Positions 1 to 10,214 of a stretch of 64,000 nt of DNA are shown here, in pieces (within the stretch, counting starts at the first letter, position 1; each line of letters begins with the position of its first letter). Source of the stretch: Emiliania huxleyi CCMP1516 (taxonomy: Eukaryota > Haptophyta > Isochrysidales > Noelaerhabdaceae); NCBI RefSeq assembly GCF_000372725.1, contig NW_005201123.1, positions 125,825-189,824 on the forward strand, written 5' to 3'. Position numbers and translations under genes: made by a program. The notes beneath the pieces are model-generated. The model did not search any database. It saw nothing but the letters and a program-made list of their open reading frames with translations, and was not told the DNA's origin.

Positions 1-474
1 CAGCCATCCTTGCCGCCTACCCCGCCGCCGCCGTCGCCGGGGGAGGGAGGATGGCGCGGGGAGGCGCCTCTCTTCACACGCCGCCGGCTGGAGCGCCACC
101 GCAGGCAGCTCGAGGCGCTGCAGGAGATGCAGCGCAAGCAGCTCGACCACGCCCGCCGCGAGTCCACCTTGCCGCGCGAGACGGAACTGCAGGTCTTGCT
201 GCCGCGCCACCGCTCGCCGGGGGCGCCGCCGCAGCTGCCGCAGTCGGCGTCGGTGGACGCTCGGCTGGGGAGCGTTGCCGACCTCAGCCTCTCGTCGCGC
301 GCACTCACCGATGGGGCGGAGGAGCCGGCCGATGGGGCTCCCGAGGCTCCGCCGAGGGAGGAGCCAGGCGAGAGCCGCGGGTCGGACGAGACGGGGTGGC
401 GGGCGGCGATCGTGGCGAACACAGCCCCGCAGCACTTTGCTCCGGTGCAGCAGCACCCGCAGGCCCCCTACTAG
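1..474 (+). CDS. C-terminal part of an unidentified protein
   Basis: The frame is open from the left edge to a TAG stop at 472-474, so this is the 3' end of a gene that starts outside the window. The visible part (about 157 residues) begins with a proline-rich stretch, then a charged segment rich in Arg, Glu and Gln around residues 25-50 that would form a coiled coil, and ends in a low-complexity acidic tail rich in Pro, Glu and Ala. No family is recognised. G/C-rich third positions favour this frame over the overlapping ones. Frame fairly sure, function unknown. Confidence 0.5.
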   Translation, partial: QPSLPPTPPPPSPGEGGWRGEAPLFTRRRLERHRRQLEALQEMQRKQLDHARRESTLPRETELQVLLPRHRSPGAPPQLPQSASVDARLGSVADLSLSSRALTDGAEEPADGAPEAPPREEPGESRGSDETGWRAAIVANTAPQHFAPVQQHPQAPY

Positions 475-654
475 CTCTGTAGGCCACACCGTGAACTTAG
501 AAGTAGCATCGAGAAAAATATATGTCTTATGTGCTCGCTGCGTTCATTATTGTTTGCTACTACACTGCGTGAGCGTGTACAGTAACCGATCTCTGGCGCG
601 GGCGAGGCCGCCGCGTACCAAAGAAAGGAGGAGAGAGAGCTGAGCCCTGCCGCT

Positions 655-960
655 GTCAGGCTGTCAGGTGCTGACTGCTGTCAGGTGATCTGTCGGGCTG
701 TCGGGCAGCTGTCAGGCACTGTCAGGTGCCTCTGTCAGACCAGCTGTCGGGTGCTGTCAGTGCTGTCGGGTGCTGTCGGGTGCGTGTCTGACATCAGAGG
801 GGATCTGTAGCTGTCGGGTGCTGTCGGAGCTGTCGGGTGTTGCTGTCAGACGCTGTCGGAACTGTCAGAGCTGTCAGGCTGCTGCTGCTGTCAGACGTTG
901 GGCTGTTGCTGTCAGGTGCTGTCAGGTGGTGCTGTCGGGGTGCTGTCAGGCTCTGACACA
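655..960. repeat. Degenerate GCTGTCRGG tandem repeat, copy 1
   Basis: Dozens of irregular repeats of GCTGTCAGG or GCTGTCGGG, spaced by a few bases. The same motif in the same orientation reappears at about 2100-2360, so the two blocks bracket the reading frame between them. Confidence 0.85.
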
Positions 961-1026
961 CACCAGCCACACTTATGACATTATCAAGAGGAGACCAGCA
1001 GGACTCTGCTGCACATACTCTAGTCT

Positions 1027-1964
1027 CTACTCTGCCTCCGGTCCCACCATCTTCTTCATGGTGGACGTCACCATCTTCTTGTCTGCCGCACTGAGAGAAT
1101 AGCAGAGAGGCAGGGGGGAGTGCTTCTTCAGGTACACCTTGCTGATGATCTGGTAGTTGCTGGTCCAGCGGAAGGCCTCCCCATCGTTGTCGCTCGTCAG
1201 CTTGTAGTACTTGCACGCTCTGTTCTGGTAGCGCGGGCCGTCTGGGGGGGTCCCGTCACCCTTCACCTCACGGTACCACCGGAGGATAAAGAGGCCCTTG
1301 GGGTCGTTGATGAAGACCCCGTTGCTGCGCTGACTCATCGAGAGCTGGCGCAGGTACTCTGCGCTCGAGCTGCCAGTGGCGCGGCGCGCGTCTACCGTGC
1401 CGTCGGCGACGGCCACCTGCTCGATGTTGCCAATGGCAAAGACCTTGGATCTGTCCTCCATGGTGAAGAGCACCGCAACTGCGGAGAGAAAGAGAAGAGG
1501 GAGAGATGAGAATGCACGTCTTATGTGTGTGTGTGTGACAGGCGGCAAGGGCGTGGTCACCGTCATCATCATCCATGTAGAAGTCGAGCTCCTCATCCAC
1601 ATCCTCGCCTCGCTGCTGATGGGACTTGATGAGCCGCTTGACGTGGAAGCGGAGCTTGCGATCCTGTCACTCCTCCTGGATGGAGACGTTGAAATCTGCC
1701 AGCAGCTTACGGATCTCCTCAAAAACTCTGCGCTGCTGCCCTCCTCGCCGCCGGTTGGAGGCGCCACGTTGGCCCCCGTCCGCATCAGCTGGTTCAGCAC
1801 GGCCTCGGCATCTGCAGCATCCTGTGCGCCCATGGCGGTCAGCTCGGCCGGCTCAGCATCGGGTGTGCCGTTTGGATCATCCTCCTTCTCTCCCGGCTCC
1901 TCCAGCAACGCGCCACCCTGGACATAGGTGTCAGCCAGAGGAAAGTGCAAGCACGGCTGCTTGA
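1027..1964 (-). pseudogene. Unidentified gene or gene remnant between the GCTGTC repeats
   Basis: On the minus strand a Pro/Glu/Asp-rich segment leads into a stretch with V-F-E-E-I-R-K-L-L-A-D-F followed by an acidic Asp-run. A well-formed GT-AG intron (1560 down to 1479, with a pyrimidine tract and CCGCAG) leads to a second exon whose product has R-Y-Q-N-R-A and F-R-W-T-S-N-Y-Q. The first exon changes frame once and carries a TGA at about 1670, so it looks decayed unless recoded or misassembled. No family is recognised. The bracketing repeats raise the chance that this is cargo of a mobile element. Confidence 0.35.
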
Positions 1965-2099
1965 AGAAGCCGGTCTGTGCACAGAGGTTGGCGCGGACTC
2001 CACAGAATCGAAGGCGCGGACCACATACACATGTCTTTGCATGTAATAGTTTTGCTATACCCTCATGGGACACAAGAAAGAGGCTGTACGGCCTGAGTA

Positions 2100-2360
2100 C
2101 GGTCTGTGCTGCTGTCGGGCTGGTCGGGCTGTCGGGCTGTCAGCGCTGCTGTCAGGCCGCTGTGTGCTGTCGGGCTGTCGGGCAGCTGTCAGGCTGTCAC
2201 GTTAGGGCCTGACAGCGACGGGACGCCTCTGATGTCAGGCTCTGCTGTCAGGCTGTCAGAGACGTGCTGTCAGACTGTCGGAGAAAGTGCTGTCAGCGCT
2301 GTCAGGCTGTCGGGCACTGTCAGGCGCTGTCCGGGGTTTGCTGTCAGGCCGTCAGACCAG
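2100..2360. repeat. Degenerate GCTGTCRGG tandem repeat, copy 2
   Basis: Same motif and orientation as the block at 655-960. The bases from 2360 to 2625 hold no convincing gene. Confidence 0.85.
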
Positions 2361-2624
2361 GGCTCAGGAGAGAGAGACGCGCGGTGTCCGGTGAATTGAA
2401 TAAAAATGGCGCCGGCTTTCCCGTTCGCGCGCGCGGGTGTGATGTGTCGACGGGGCGGCTTCGCCGCCGAGTGAGCGGCGCGCTGCGCGCGCAGCTGCAT
2501 GCCTCTGCGCCCACCGCCTCGTGCGGCATGGAGCCATGGTCCCCTGTGGCACGGCACTCAAAGGTCTCGTCAACTCCGCGGACCGCGCCCGGGGTGCATG
2601 CGCGCCCTTAGCTATGTGAGTGTC

Positions 2625-2890
2625 GGTGCTAACCCTAGCCCTAGCCTCCCACGCCTGAGCTAGCCCTAGCTGTGTATGCTAACCCTAACCCTAACCCTAA
2701 CCCTAACCCTAACCCTAGAACCCTTACCTGTCTCGCCACTCATCTCTGACCGGAAGGTTCCGTGTAACCCTAGCTCCGCTCGGCCCTAACCCTAGCCGGG
2801 CTCCCCGGGCAATCTCTCAACCCTAGCTAGCCCTCGAAGCTAGCCCTAGCCCTAGCCCTAGCCCTACCTAGCCCTAGCCCTAGCAAAGGC
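2625..2890. repeat. Interstitial telomeric repeat (CCCTAA) with degenerate CCCTAG flanks
   Basis: Perfect CCCTAA units run from about 2679 to 2717, embedded in CCCTAG/CCCTAGC variants over about 260 bases. The C-rich strand is the plus strand, the orientation of a left chromosome end, but coding sequence and other repeats lie further left, so it is internal here. From 2900 to 3190 there is no gene. Confidence 0.85.
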
Positions 2891-3197
2891 CGGGAATGGA
2901 CCCCCACCGTTGCTGGTCCAATCAACGTGGCGTTTGCTTGACCCAGTCCTACTAGGATACAAGGGGAGGTCTCACCGCGTATGTCTAAACCCTCGCGCTC
3001 GCTATCTCGGGCCGCGCCAAAGGTGAATTGAGCCGGTGTGCCGCCGCGCGAGCGACGCTCCGAGAGTGCCCGAGATAGCGAGCGGTGGGTGGGGTGTGTG
3101 TGTGTTTGGGGGGGGGGGGGGTCGGGGGGGGAGTCGACAGAGGTGTGCTAGTCGCTACAGTCGGACGTCTGTTGGTGTCGTGTGAGGGAGGACCGGT

Positions 3198-3458
3198 AAA
3201 ATTCTTTTGTGTGCGGGAGTTTTGCGCAAAATTCTTTTGTGTTAGTGCCAGTGCGCGCCAGTCCCGTGCCCAGTGTTGTGCGAGGGAGTTTTGTTGTAAA
3301 ATTCTTTTGCCTGTGATAGTACTAGCACGCGCCAGTTCGCACCTGTGTCGAGCCTGTCTGCTGTGAGAGAGAGTTCGGTTGTTTAAATTCTTTTGTCAGA
3401 GAGGCGGCTTTTAAGAATTCTTTTGTCAGAGAGGCTTGCGCTTCAAGAATTCTTTTGT
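3198..3458 (+). promoter_or_regulatory. Six copies of an AAATTCTTTTGT element upstream of the dehydrogenase gene
   Basis: The element begins near 3198, 3228, 3298, 3385, 3414 and 3445, as AAAATTCTTTTGT or AGAATTCTTTTGT. The last copy ends about 55 bases before the chosen ATG at 3514. The same element, pointing at the gene, lies upstream of SRP54 on the other strand (30007-30035) and again at 30509-30523. A core-promoter or transcript-leader role is inference; a dispersed repeat carrying the motif is the alternative. Confidence 0.45.
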
Positions 3459-3513
3459 CAGTCGGCGGTCACACGAGGTGCCAAACAGGGCCCCACCGAA
3501 AGCTCCCAGTTAC

Positions 3514-4655
3514 ATGAGGCGCACCCTGCTATTGGGCACGGCGGCCTGCGCGTCTGGCCTCGTGCTAGGCAGTGGCGGCGGTGTCCGCGCTGTGCGAGCG
3601 CAGGCCGCGTCGATGAGCTCCTCCGACGAGCGCGTGTTCTCCCTCGCCGACCAGGTGGCCCGGTTCGCGCGTGCAAAGGAGGAGAACAACCGCCGGTACC
3701 TGGACATCGACACGGTGTACGACGGCTCCTACCTCAAGGGCAAGCGCGTGCTCGTGACCGGCGGCAACCAGGGGCTTGGCCTCGCAATCGTGCGCGAGCT
3801 CGTGGCGCAAGGAGCCGAGGCGGTGGTGGTCGGCCGCCGCAGCTCTCCCGACCTCGACGCGCTCGGGTGCCAGGTCATCACGGGTGTGGACGTGACGGAC
3901 GAGGCGGCGGTCAAGGGCAAGATGGTGGACGAGCTGGGCGAGCCCGTCGATTACGTCATCAACAACGCCGGGTATTTTCCGGACATCACCGACTCGGTGC
4001 GCCACGCCCGCGCCTGTGCGCCTGAATGACGTCACGCCACACTCCGTGAAACGACACCGAACCCCGTACTCCCCGCACCCCGCGCCGGGCGTCCCCACGT
4101 GCCTCGCGGACCGTCCGAAGGTGGCGGACGGCATGATGTTCTCCGAGCAGCTCAAGCAGATCGACATCTGCGCGCTCGGCCCGCTTCGCGTCTCAGAGGC
4201 CCTCGTCAAGGCCGGCAAGGTGCGCGGCGCCATCGTCGTCATCTCGTCGCAGGTGGCTTTGCGCCGCGCCCGGCACCCCGCGAACCCGCGTCGACGCTCT
4301 CCACACGCCGCCTTGCGCGGCGCTCGGTCTCTAGGCGGGCTCGGCCGAGTGGCGCACGACCCAAAACGCAGACGAGGGGGGCGACTACGGGCACCACATG
4401 TCGCGCGCCGCCTGCAACATCGGCGGCGTGCTGCTCGCCGAGGAGCTCAAGAAGCGCGGCGTGCCCGTGCTGCTGCTCCACCCCGGCTTCAACAAGACGG
4501 GGATGACCTCCAAGTACTCTCACATCTGGGAGGTTGAGGGGGCGGTCGACGCGGCCGTCGGCGCGAAGCGGGTGCTGCACGAGGTGCGCGGCGCAACCAT
4601 GGAGCGGACGGGCCAGTTCATCAACTGCGAGGACGGACTGCGGATCCCGTGGTGA
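3514..4655 (+). CDS. Secreted or organelle-targeted short-chain dehydrogenase/reductase-like protein
   Basis: Model: 3514-3996, 4121-4252 and 4335-4655, two GT-AG phase-0 introns, 311 residues. The ATG at 3514 opens a signal-peptide-like start (Arg-Arg then a Leu/Ala/Gly-rich stretch). The Rossmann fold shows T-G-G-N-Q-G-L-G at 82-89, N-N-A-G at 150-153 and a beta strand ending I-S-S-Q at 202-205, all classical SDR signatures for NAD(P)H binding. Where the active-site Tyr-x-x-x-Lys should be, the sequence reads H-H-M-S-R (225-229), so both catalytic residues are replaced; the nearest Tyr is residue 223. It is either an SDR with unusual chemistry or a non-catalytic relative. The substrate cannot be told from sequence. 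Confidence 0.85.
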
Positions 4656-5336
4656 TGTCTGGCCGCGGCAGCGTTCGGCCAGCGCCGCGTCTCGGCACTC
4701 GGGGAGAGCGGATGCGGCCGCTTTGGAGCGACACCTGCTGCTGGGCGGTGTAGGGGCGGAGTAGTACACGTACAAAAAGGGAGAGTATTGAGCGAATTCG
4801 TGTGTCGATCACGTTTCCGGGGCGCGTCGCCGCGCCCCGCGGCGGCCGCCGCGGAGCCGAGCCGCTTTCGCTGCGTGCCGCTGCGCAATAAAACCACCTT
4901 CGGTTTCGTCGCCAAGAGTGTACTCTTGGGCCCCGAACCCGAATAAAAAAACGTGAACCCCGCTTCGAGTGTATCTCGAGTGTTGCTATGGAGCGTCCGT
5001 TTCAACACGCGCTCGCGCGCTTGCGTCTGCTGGCCCCCAGAGAACATGTTGCACCACAAGCTCCCGGCGGAGCCCAACTGCTCGCACTCGACAAGGCAGT
5101 CCATCCACTCGCGGCAGCTGAAGTCGAACTTCCACTCGATGCGGCTCGCGCCGGGTTGTGAGCTCGGCGAGCGAGGTCGGAGAGCGACCTCAGTTGGCCC
5201 AAGCCGCACGCCACTGAGGCAGAGCGGCCGTGCGCGTACGACGCCGTACGCGCACGGCCACTCTGCACCGACCGCAGCGCTGCATTGCGACCGCAGAGGC
5301 TCAGCTCAGCCAGGGCTCCTGCAGCGTGCACCTCGA
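4656..5336. other. Downstream region of the dehydrogenase gene with a possible exon fragment
   Basis: Mostly untranslated-looking sequence. On the minus strand about 5003-5160 a Cys/Trp-bearing stretch (S-R-I-E-W-K-F-D-F-S-C-R-E-W) looks like coding sequence but has no clear splice partners. It may be a gene fragment. Confidence 0.25.
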
Positions 5337-5525
5337 TCCCTTAGGGGACCCCTAGGGTTCTGAGGGCCGGATTTTTTAAGACCTTTTAAGAAACGAGGAG
5401 GTTTGGGGGCTTAACTTGCCATTTAAGAGATTGCAGGCACGGGGGGTCCCTCTTTTAAGACCGTTTAAGAATTTTAAGAAAATCGGCCTCACCGGCATGC
5501 GTCGCTGGGTTCCGCGCCGTTTTCT
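5337..5525 (-). repeat. Partial inverted copy of the 19.7-20.2 kb MITE-like element
   Basis: Reading the minus strand, this segment matches 19985-20172 almost throughout, including the CTTAAA-rich words and the terminal CCTAGGG. Only one end of the element is present here. Confidence 0.8.
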
Positions 5526-5723
5526 CCAATAAAAAGAAATTTTCCCGCGGAAATCACGATGTCAACCCTCCCCAAATGGGTGATCTGATGCTTGTAGGGC
5601 TTGAGAGTGGCCTGCCATGTCACAAGAAGGACTGTGGTTGCAGGAGAGTACCACCAACCATCACTCTAGTTGGTATAGTACCCCACCTTCACCCCTCCCA
5701 TGATTTCTTTTTTAGTTTCCCAT

Positions 5724-5950
5724 AAGTAAGGTAGGTAGGTAGGTAGGTAGGTAGGGGCACCGCAGGGGCCGGTCAGGTTTTTCCAGAATTTCAGCATCAG
5801 GGCCGCCCAAGCAAAAATAAACGCCACCTGAGCCAGCTGGCTGCCACACCCTGAGTTGGCGTACACCTAACTCAAGGCCACATCCTCTCTGTCGCCCCCC
5901 CCAGCACTCCAAGGTGCCAAGAGAACAAACAAGGGCACAATAAACAACTA
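5724..5950 (+). repeat. Dispersed repeat with a GGTA microsatellite (copy A)
   Basis: Begins with a run of GTAG units and continues through GCCAGCTGGCTGCCACAC. A direct-orientation copy lies at about 34095-34365. It abuts the start of the next gene, whose 5' end may therefore have been altered. Confidence 0.8.
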
Positions 5951-6002
5951 TCGACTCCCACCCCGCTCGAAAACCGAACCCACCAAAGTCGGGCAGTGGT
6001 CG

Positions 6003-7530
6003 ATGCTGCAGGACCCTGGGCGTAGCAGAAGGCGACGGCAGGGCGGGCGAGCACAGCTCTCTCCAAACCGTACGACTACCGCCGCGGGCATATTTCACGT
6101 GTGGCTCGGCTCAGCCTGGCCTCCCTACCTGAACCTCGTCCTGCATGCCGCCGCGGCAAATCGCCGCGCAACCTTCTACTTTGTCGGACCCCCGCTGCCG
6201 CCGGGCAGCGCCATCGGCAACGTCGTCTCGCTCGACGGCCGGAACGGGACCCTGCTCCGAGAGAGGATAGCAACGCACCTCGGAGTGTCCATCCGGCTGA
6301 CCCACCGCAAGATGTGCGATCTGAAGCCCACGTGGCCGGCGCTCTTTCCCGAGCTGGCATCGCGCCTGCCTCGCCGTCCCGTTTCCCATCCCGCCGCCCC
6401 TCACCCACGCCACCCTGGCGCGCCTCCTAGGCGCGGCTGCACGAGTGGGTCGGGTTCTCGGATCTGGACGTAGTGTACGGCGACCTCGACGGCGAGATTG
6501 CACGCCTGCAGGAGGGGGACGAGCTGCTCGTCCCAGCGGGCATGTACCCGCAGCCCCTCGCCAACGGCAACCTGATGCTCTTCCGCTCAACCCACAAGCT
6601 ACTACACGCTTGGGAGCGGATCCCCGGCTGGCGCACGGCGAGAGCGCCCGCCCTCGCGCCGCCATCGCCGCCGCCTCTGTCCTCACCCGCGTCGCGCCTC
6701 GATCAGGCGCTCGCAGACCCGCGCTACCGCGCGCTCGACGAGTGGTGGGGCGTGCGCCCCTCCTTCTCCGACATCCTGTACGACATGACGCTGGACGGCA
6801 ACCTCGTCGCCAGGTATTCAGTGATGCACCCTCGACTGAGTAGAGAACTCATGGCCACCGTTCGTCGGTGAGGTGATGAGAGACATTCGTGTAGGCCGAC
6901 GGCGCGGCCGCTGGTGGTCGACGTGATCAACCTCTTCAGCGGCAAGGAGTGGAGGGGGACGTTGCGTCTGGCTCGCCCCGCCCCGTCGCGACAGTCCACG
7001 AGGCTGCAATAGGACCGGGCCGCGCAGCAGGAAGTCGCGTTCTCGAGGCGCAGCGCCCAGTGTCCCTTCCCTCCGCCCGGGGCCGCCTCGGCTCCTTCAC
7101 GTCCTCCCGCCGCGGGCAGGCGCGAGGTGCCGTTGGACGGCCTCGGCGCCACGTTCAACGCCACGCTCGCGCGCGGCCGGCTCATGGTCGAGCGACGCGG
7201 GCCTTGCGTGTGCGCGAGGGACGCTATTGTCTCGCAGCTGGGCACGTCCAGCCTGGCCACGTGCGCCGAGTGCACGCGACACGGCAGCGCTTCGGAGCGC
7301 GCCGGCATGCTGGCGCGCGCTGACCCTTCCTCCCCCACGGAATAGGCTTTCACATCGGCCAGGCCGGCCGCAACATCAGCCGCCGGGTGGAGGTGCTCGG
7401 TTTGCACTTCATGTCGCTCAAGCGCGCGGCCGCTTGGACGTCCCCCGCACCGTCGTGCGGCGAGCACGAAAGCGTCGGCCTGTCGCGGCGAGGGGTATCA
7501 TGCACACGTTGCGAGAGAAGGTGCGAATGA
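6003..7530 (+). CDS. DUF6625-like glycosyltransferase
   Basis: Model: 6003-6356, 6431-6637, 6707-6813, 6895-6960, 7120-7283 and 7346-7530, giving 360 residues; introns 1, 2 and 5 start with GC, 3 and 4 with GT, all end in AG and phases agree. In order the protein shows W-L-G-S-A-W-P-P-Y near the start, a K-M-C-D-L-K-P motif, a D-L-D-V-V-Y-G-D-L metal/nucleotide-sugar motif of the GT-A fold, an N-G-N-L-M-L-F-R strand, D-E-W-W-G, and a closing L-H-F-M-S-L-K-R. This order matches the DUF6625 family, predicted glycosyltransferases of unknown acceptor. The first 30 residues are poor and lie against a dispersed repeat, so the true start may differ; no clear signal anchor is visible. Confidence 0.7.
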
Positions 7531-8011
7531 GCGTTTGAGAGGAGAGAATACCAGGGAATAAATAAATAAATAAAACGGTCAAACTCTGAGACGAGATGGG
7601 ATTAAAGGGACATGCACAACATGCACAACATACATGTACATGTGTCCCCGGACCCCGCCCTGCACGATCTTGGTGTGAGGGATCTTCAATCCGTGTCCCC
7701 TCACCCCTCGTCACAACCCGACACGCGGCGAGGCGGAAGAGCGGCAAGAGTTCGTGGGGCTGCGGCTACGGCTGCGGCTACGAGAGGGGCCGGGGTCGCG
7801 GGAGAGCCGCTGCGCCGCGTGGACGCGCCTACACACCGCTCTTGGTCTTGCTCCGCTCGCCACCTCTCGCAAAGGTCAAAGCCATATAGCCACCACGGCT
7901 AGTTCCATTTCACTCTGACACGCTAATCTTGAAAACGTCCAACGGAGCTCCGTGTTGCTCCCAGCGCCCTCCCCCGCGCTTCCTGCGGCCCTAGCCGATG
8001 GTACTAGCATG
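7531..8011. other. Intergenic region
   Basis: No convincing gene. Holds short AAAT repeats near 7560 and a CATGCACAA repeat near 7610. Confidence 0.4.
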
Positions 8012-8312
8012 GGAGGTCATCTGGCTACCGCGAGAGCGACCCAACTCGTCGACATCGTCCGATGATGGTGCCTCAAAGTCAGCCTCCGGCAAGTCTCCTT
8101 TCGCCGTCCCTCCACGCCTGGAAGACCTCGTCGTCATAGCCGTATTGCATCACAGCCTGCTGAACTGCGTCGTGTACGACCCCTGCCGTCCTATCCTGCG
8201 CCTCAGCGTCGGAAAAGTCGAACTCGGAGTCATACTCGGAAGCAGGCACAGACGAGAGTGATATATATTGACGAGAGTAAATTTGATTCCGCGGTTCTTC
8301 TGCGTTCTCGGT
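8012..8312 (-). CDS. Terminal exon of a small acidic unidentified protein
   Basis: On the minus strand a (CT)n(AC)n tract ending in ACAG at 8313 makes a strong 3' splice site. The exon after it encodes an acidic segment (S-E-Y-D-S-E-F-D-F-S-D-A-E-A) and an amphipathic helix (V-H-D-A-V-Q-Q-A-V-M-Q-Y). One frame stops just after G-E-R-R-L-A-G-G at about 8079; the neighbouring frame continues acidic (E-A-D-F-E-A-P-S-S-D-D) to about 8000, so a frame change or small intron is possible. Upstream exons were not identified. Confidence 0.4.
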
Positions 8313-8314
8313 TC

Positions 8315-8328
<14 letters not shown>

Positions 8329-8368
<40 letters not shown>
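8329..8368. repeat. (GA)n microsatellite
   Basis: About 20 GA dinucleotides, apparently the pyrimidine tract of an intron of the minus-strand gene. Confidence 0.9.
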
Positions 8369-8371
<3 letters not shown>

Positions 8372-8931
8372 GACTGAGAGAGAGACCGAGAGGCGAGAGG
8401 ACCGCGGTCAGCGCTCGCGACGGTGAGTCGCGCGCGGTGCGCGCGCACGCACAGAGAGCAGTCAGCATGCGGACTGCGACCCCGGGTGTACGACTACGAC
8501 CGTACTCTACAGTCACGCCGCGCCAGCCGCGTGACCGCGCGAGCTCGCTAGCACCCACCCAGCTCCCAGGCAGCTAGCAGCTACCCAGCTACACACGACA
8601 GCGGGGCCGGTTGGGCGGGGCCTTTTTTTTTGTTTTTGCGTGCGTAGAGAAAGGTAGTAGAGTCTAGAGAGTGCTCACGCGAAAAGAGCGAAGAGAAATC
8701 ATAAGCGAGGTACACGAACCAGTATACAGTGCGCACAAGGCGAACAGGAGGACCACACAGGAGGAAGCCCGCCGTCGCGTGCGCTGTGCGGTGCGCGCGC
8801 GGGCCGGAACCTCTGTTGCGCTCCACCAATCGCTCGCACAGACTCACCGCGCACAGTCGGACGAAGGGAGGGTTGGCACCCACTATTCGGTACGCCGCCC
8901 GGACCGAGTCAGCGAGGCCAATCTCCAATCA

Positions 8932-9624
8932 TCAGGCGGGCGGGTGGCCGTCGCCAGCGTCGCCGATGAGGAGGCGGGAGAGGGTGAGCGACAGTTCACG
9001 CTCTATGCGTAGCATGGGGGGCGGCATGGGCGGCATCGAGGATGGCAGGTGCAGCTTGAAGAGCTTGGACGGGTCGAGCGCCTTCAGCTCGTTGAAGTTG
9101 TAGATGCCGAGGCCCGCCTCGTCAGGGACGATCACGATGCCGCCTCCCGCTCGCACGATGTACGCCTTCAGGAGCGCGACGAAGACGGTCGCGGCGACGA
9201 GGACGCCACCAGCCTGCCGAGGACGAGGGTGTCGGCCGAACGGAGCGAGTGCGCAGACGGGGCATGCGAACGAAGCGAGTGCGCAGTTGGGGCATGCGGA
9301 GGTCTCGGTTGCCACCTCTTCCAGGCGCTGTCGCACGCTCGGCGCTGTGACGCTCCGTCGCGCCTCGCGGCGGAGAGTCTGCCACCAGCCCTCCGCTATG
9401 GCATCGGAGCGGAACTGCCTCCAGGAGTCGTCCGCGTCGATAAAATTTTCCTCCTCCTCCTCCTCCTCAAACTCGGATGCAATTGGTGGCCGCGTCCGTG
9501 CGCACCTCGTGAACGCGGTACTTGCGATATTTCGCGGCGCGCCACGAAGTGCGCTTCCGTGAACAAGAAACAAGCACTTCGCCTGGACAAAACAAAGCAG
9601 CAAACACGCGAGGCGCACCGCCAT
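8932..9624 (-). CDS. Unidentified secreted or plastid-type protein with one membrane span
   Basis: The ATG at 9624 opens a hydrophobic signal peptide (L-A-C-L-L-L-C-F-V-Q) followed by an Arg/Ala/Ser-rich stretch, the pattern of bipartite plastid-targeted proteins in algae with complex plastids. An acidic run of seven Glu, a basic amphipathic helix, and a hydrophobic segment (V-L-V-A-A-T-V-F-V-A-L-L-K-A-Y) follow. The middle, with two near-identical Cys-x-x-Cys decapeptides, sits between a GC donor and a CTCGGCAG acceptor and is 99 bases long, so it could be a retained GC-AG intron; coding length is 230 residues with it and 197 without. No family is recognised. Confidence 0.55.
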   Translation of the reverse strand: MAVRLACLLLCFVQAKCLFLVHGSALRGAPRNIASTAFTRCARTRPPIASEFEEEEEEENFIDADDSWRQFRSDAIAEGWWQTLRREARRSVTAPSVRQRLEEVATETSACPNCALASFACPVCALAPFGRHPRPRQAGGVLVAATVFVALLKAYIVRAGGGIVIVPDEAGLGIYNFNELKALDPSKLFKLHLPSSMPPMPPPMLRIERELSLTLSRLLIGDAGDGHPPA

Positions 9625-10214
9625 GCCCCGGTGAATCCTTGTGGACGATTTCGTATGATGAAGAGGGTTCGGCACCATGCACGATGCGGGGCACGTGGGC
9701 ATAATCGGTAGGTAAACGAACAAGGTTCAATTCGTCTACGTACGGCTTAGTGAGTGGTTGGGGTGGCTTCAGGCATCCCCAAGGGAGCCTCTGCGGTGCC
9801 ACATAAGCAGCTTAGTGATTGTCGAGACTTTAAAGTATTCGTTCGTTGGAAGATCTCGCGAACAAGACAGACACTGCTACTCGAGTAGATCTATGGTCTA
9901 TGGTCACCAGTAAATCATAATTCGACTTTGATCTTTGAGGGATCATATCTCAAAAAGCCGGGAGATAAATAAATAAACAATCTAATTCCCACACACGCTC
10001 GGCGCACCGGCCTTGCTCGAGCCCTCGGCGAGGGCTTGTGCTGTGAATGCCAGGGTGTTGGGAAAGACAGTCTAGAGGGGGACGACACTGCCTCGGCAGC
10101 GTGCACCTCGATCCTGCACCGTGTTTGTTATGACCCCCCCAATGAACACCCCAGTGAGGGAGGGCGAGACGATCGAGGGGTCCCGTACCATGCGGAATCG
10201 GCCCTATCCAGTGC
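9625..10214. other. Intergenic region with a short repeat shared with 42 kb
   Basis: No gene seen. About 10173-10219 is an inverted match to about 42082-42132 (the GGGGTCCCGTACCA word and its flanks). Confidence 0.5.

Noticed and set aside
655-960. GCTGTC repeats considered as a CRISPR-like array
   Set aside because: Units are short, irregular and without unique spacers of constant length; the genome is eukaryotic.
8230-8448. Ser/Leu-rich frame across the GA microsatellite
   Set aside because: Pure translation of a microsatellite lying in an intron.
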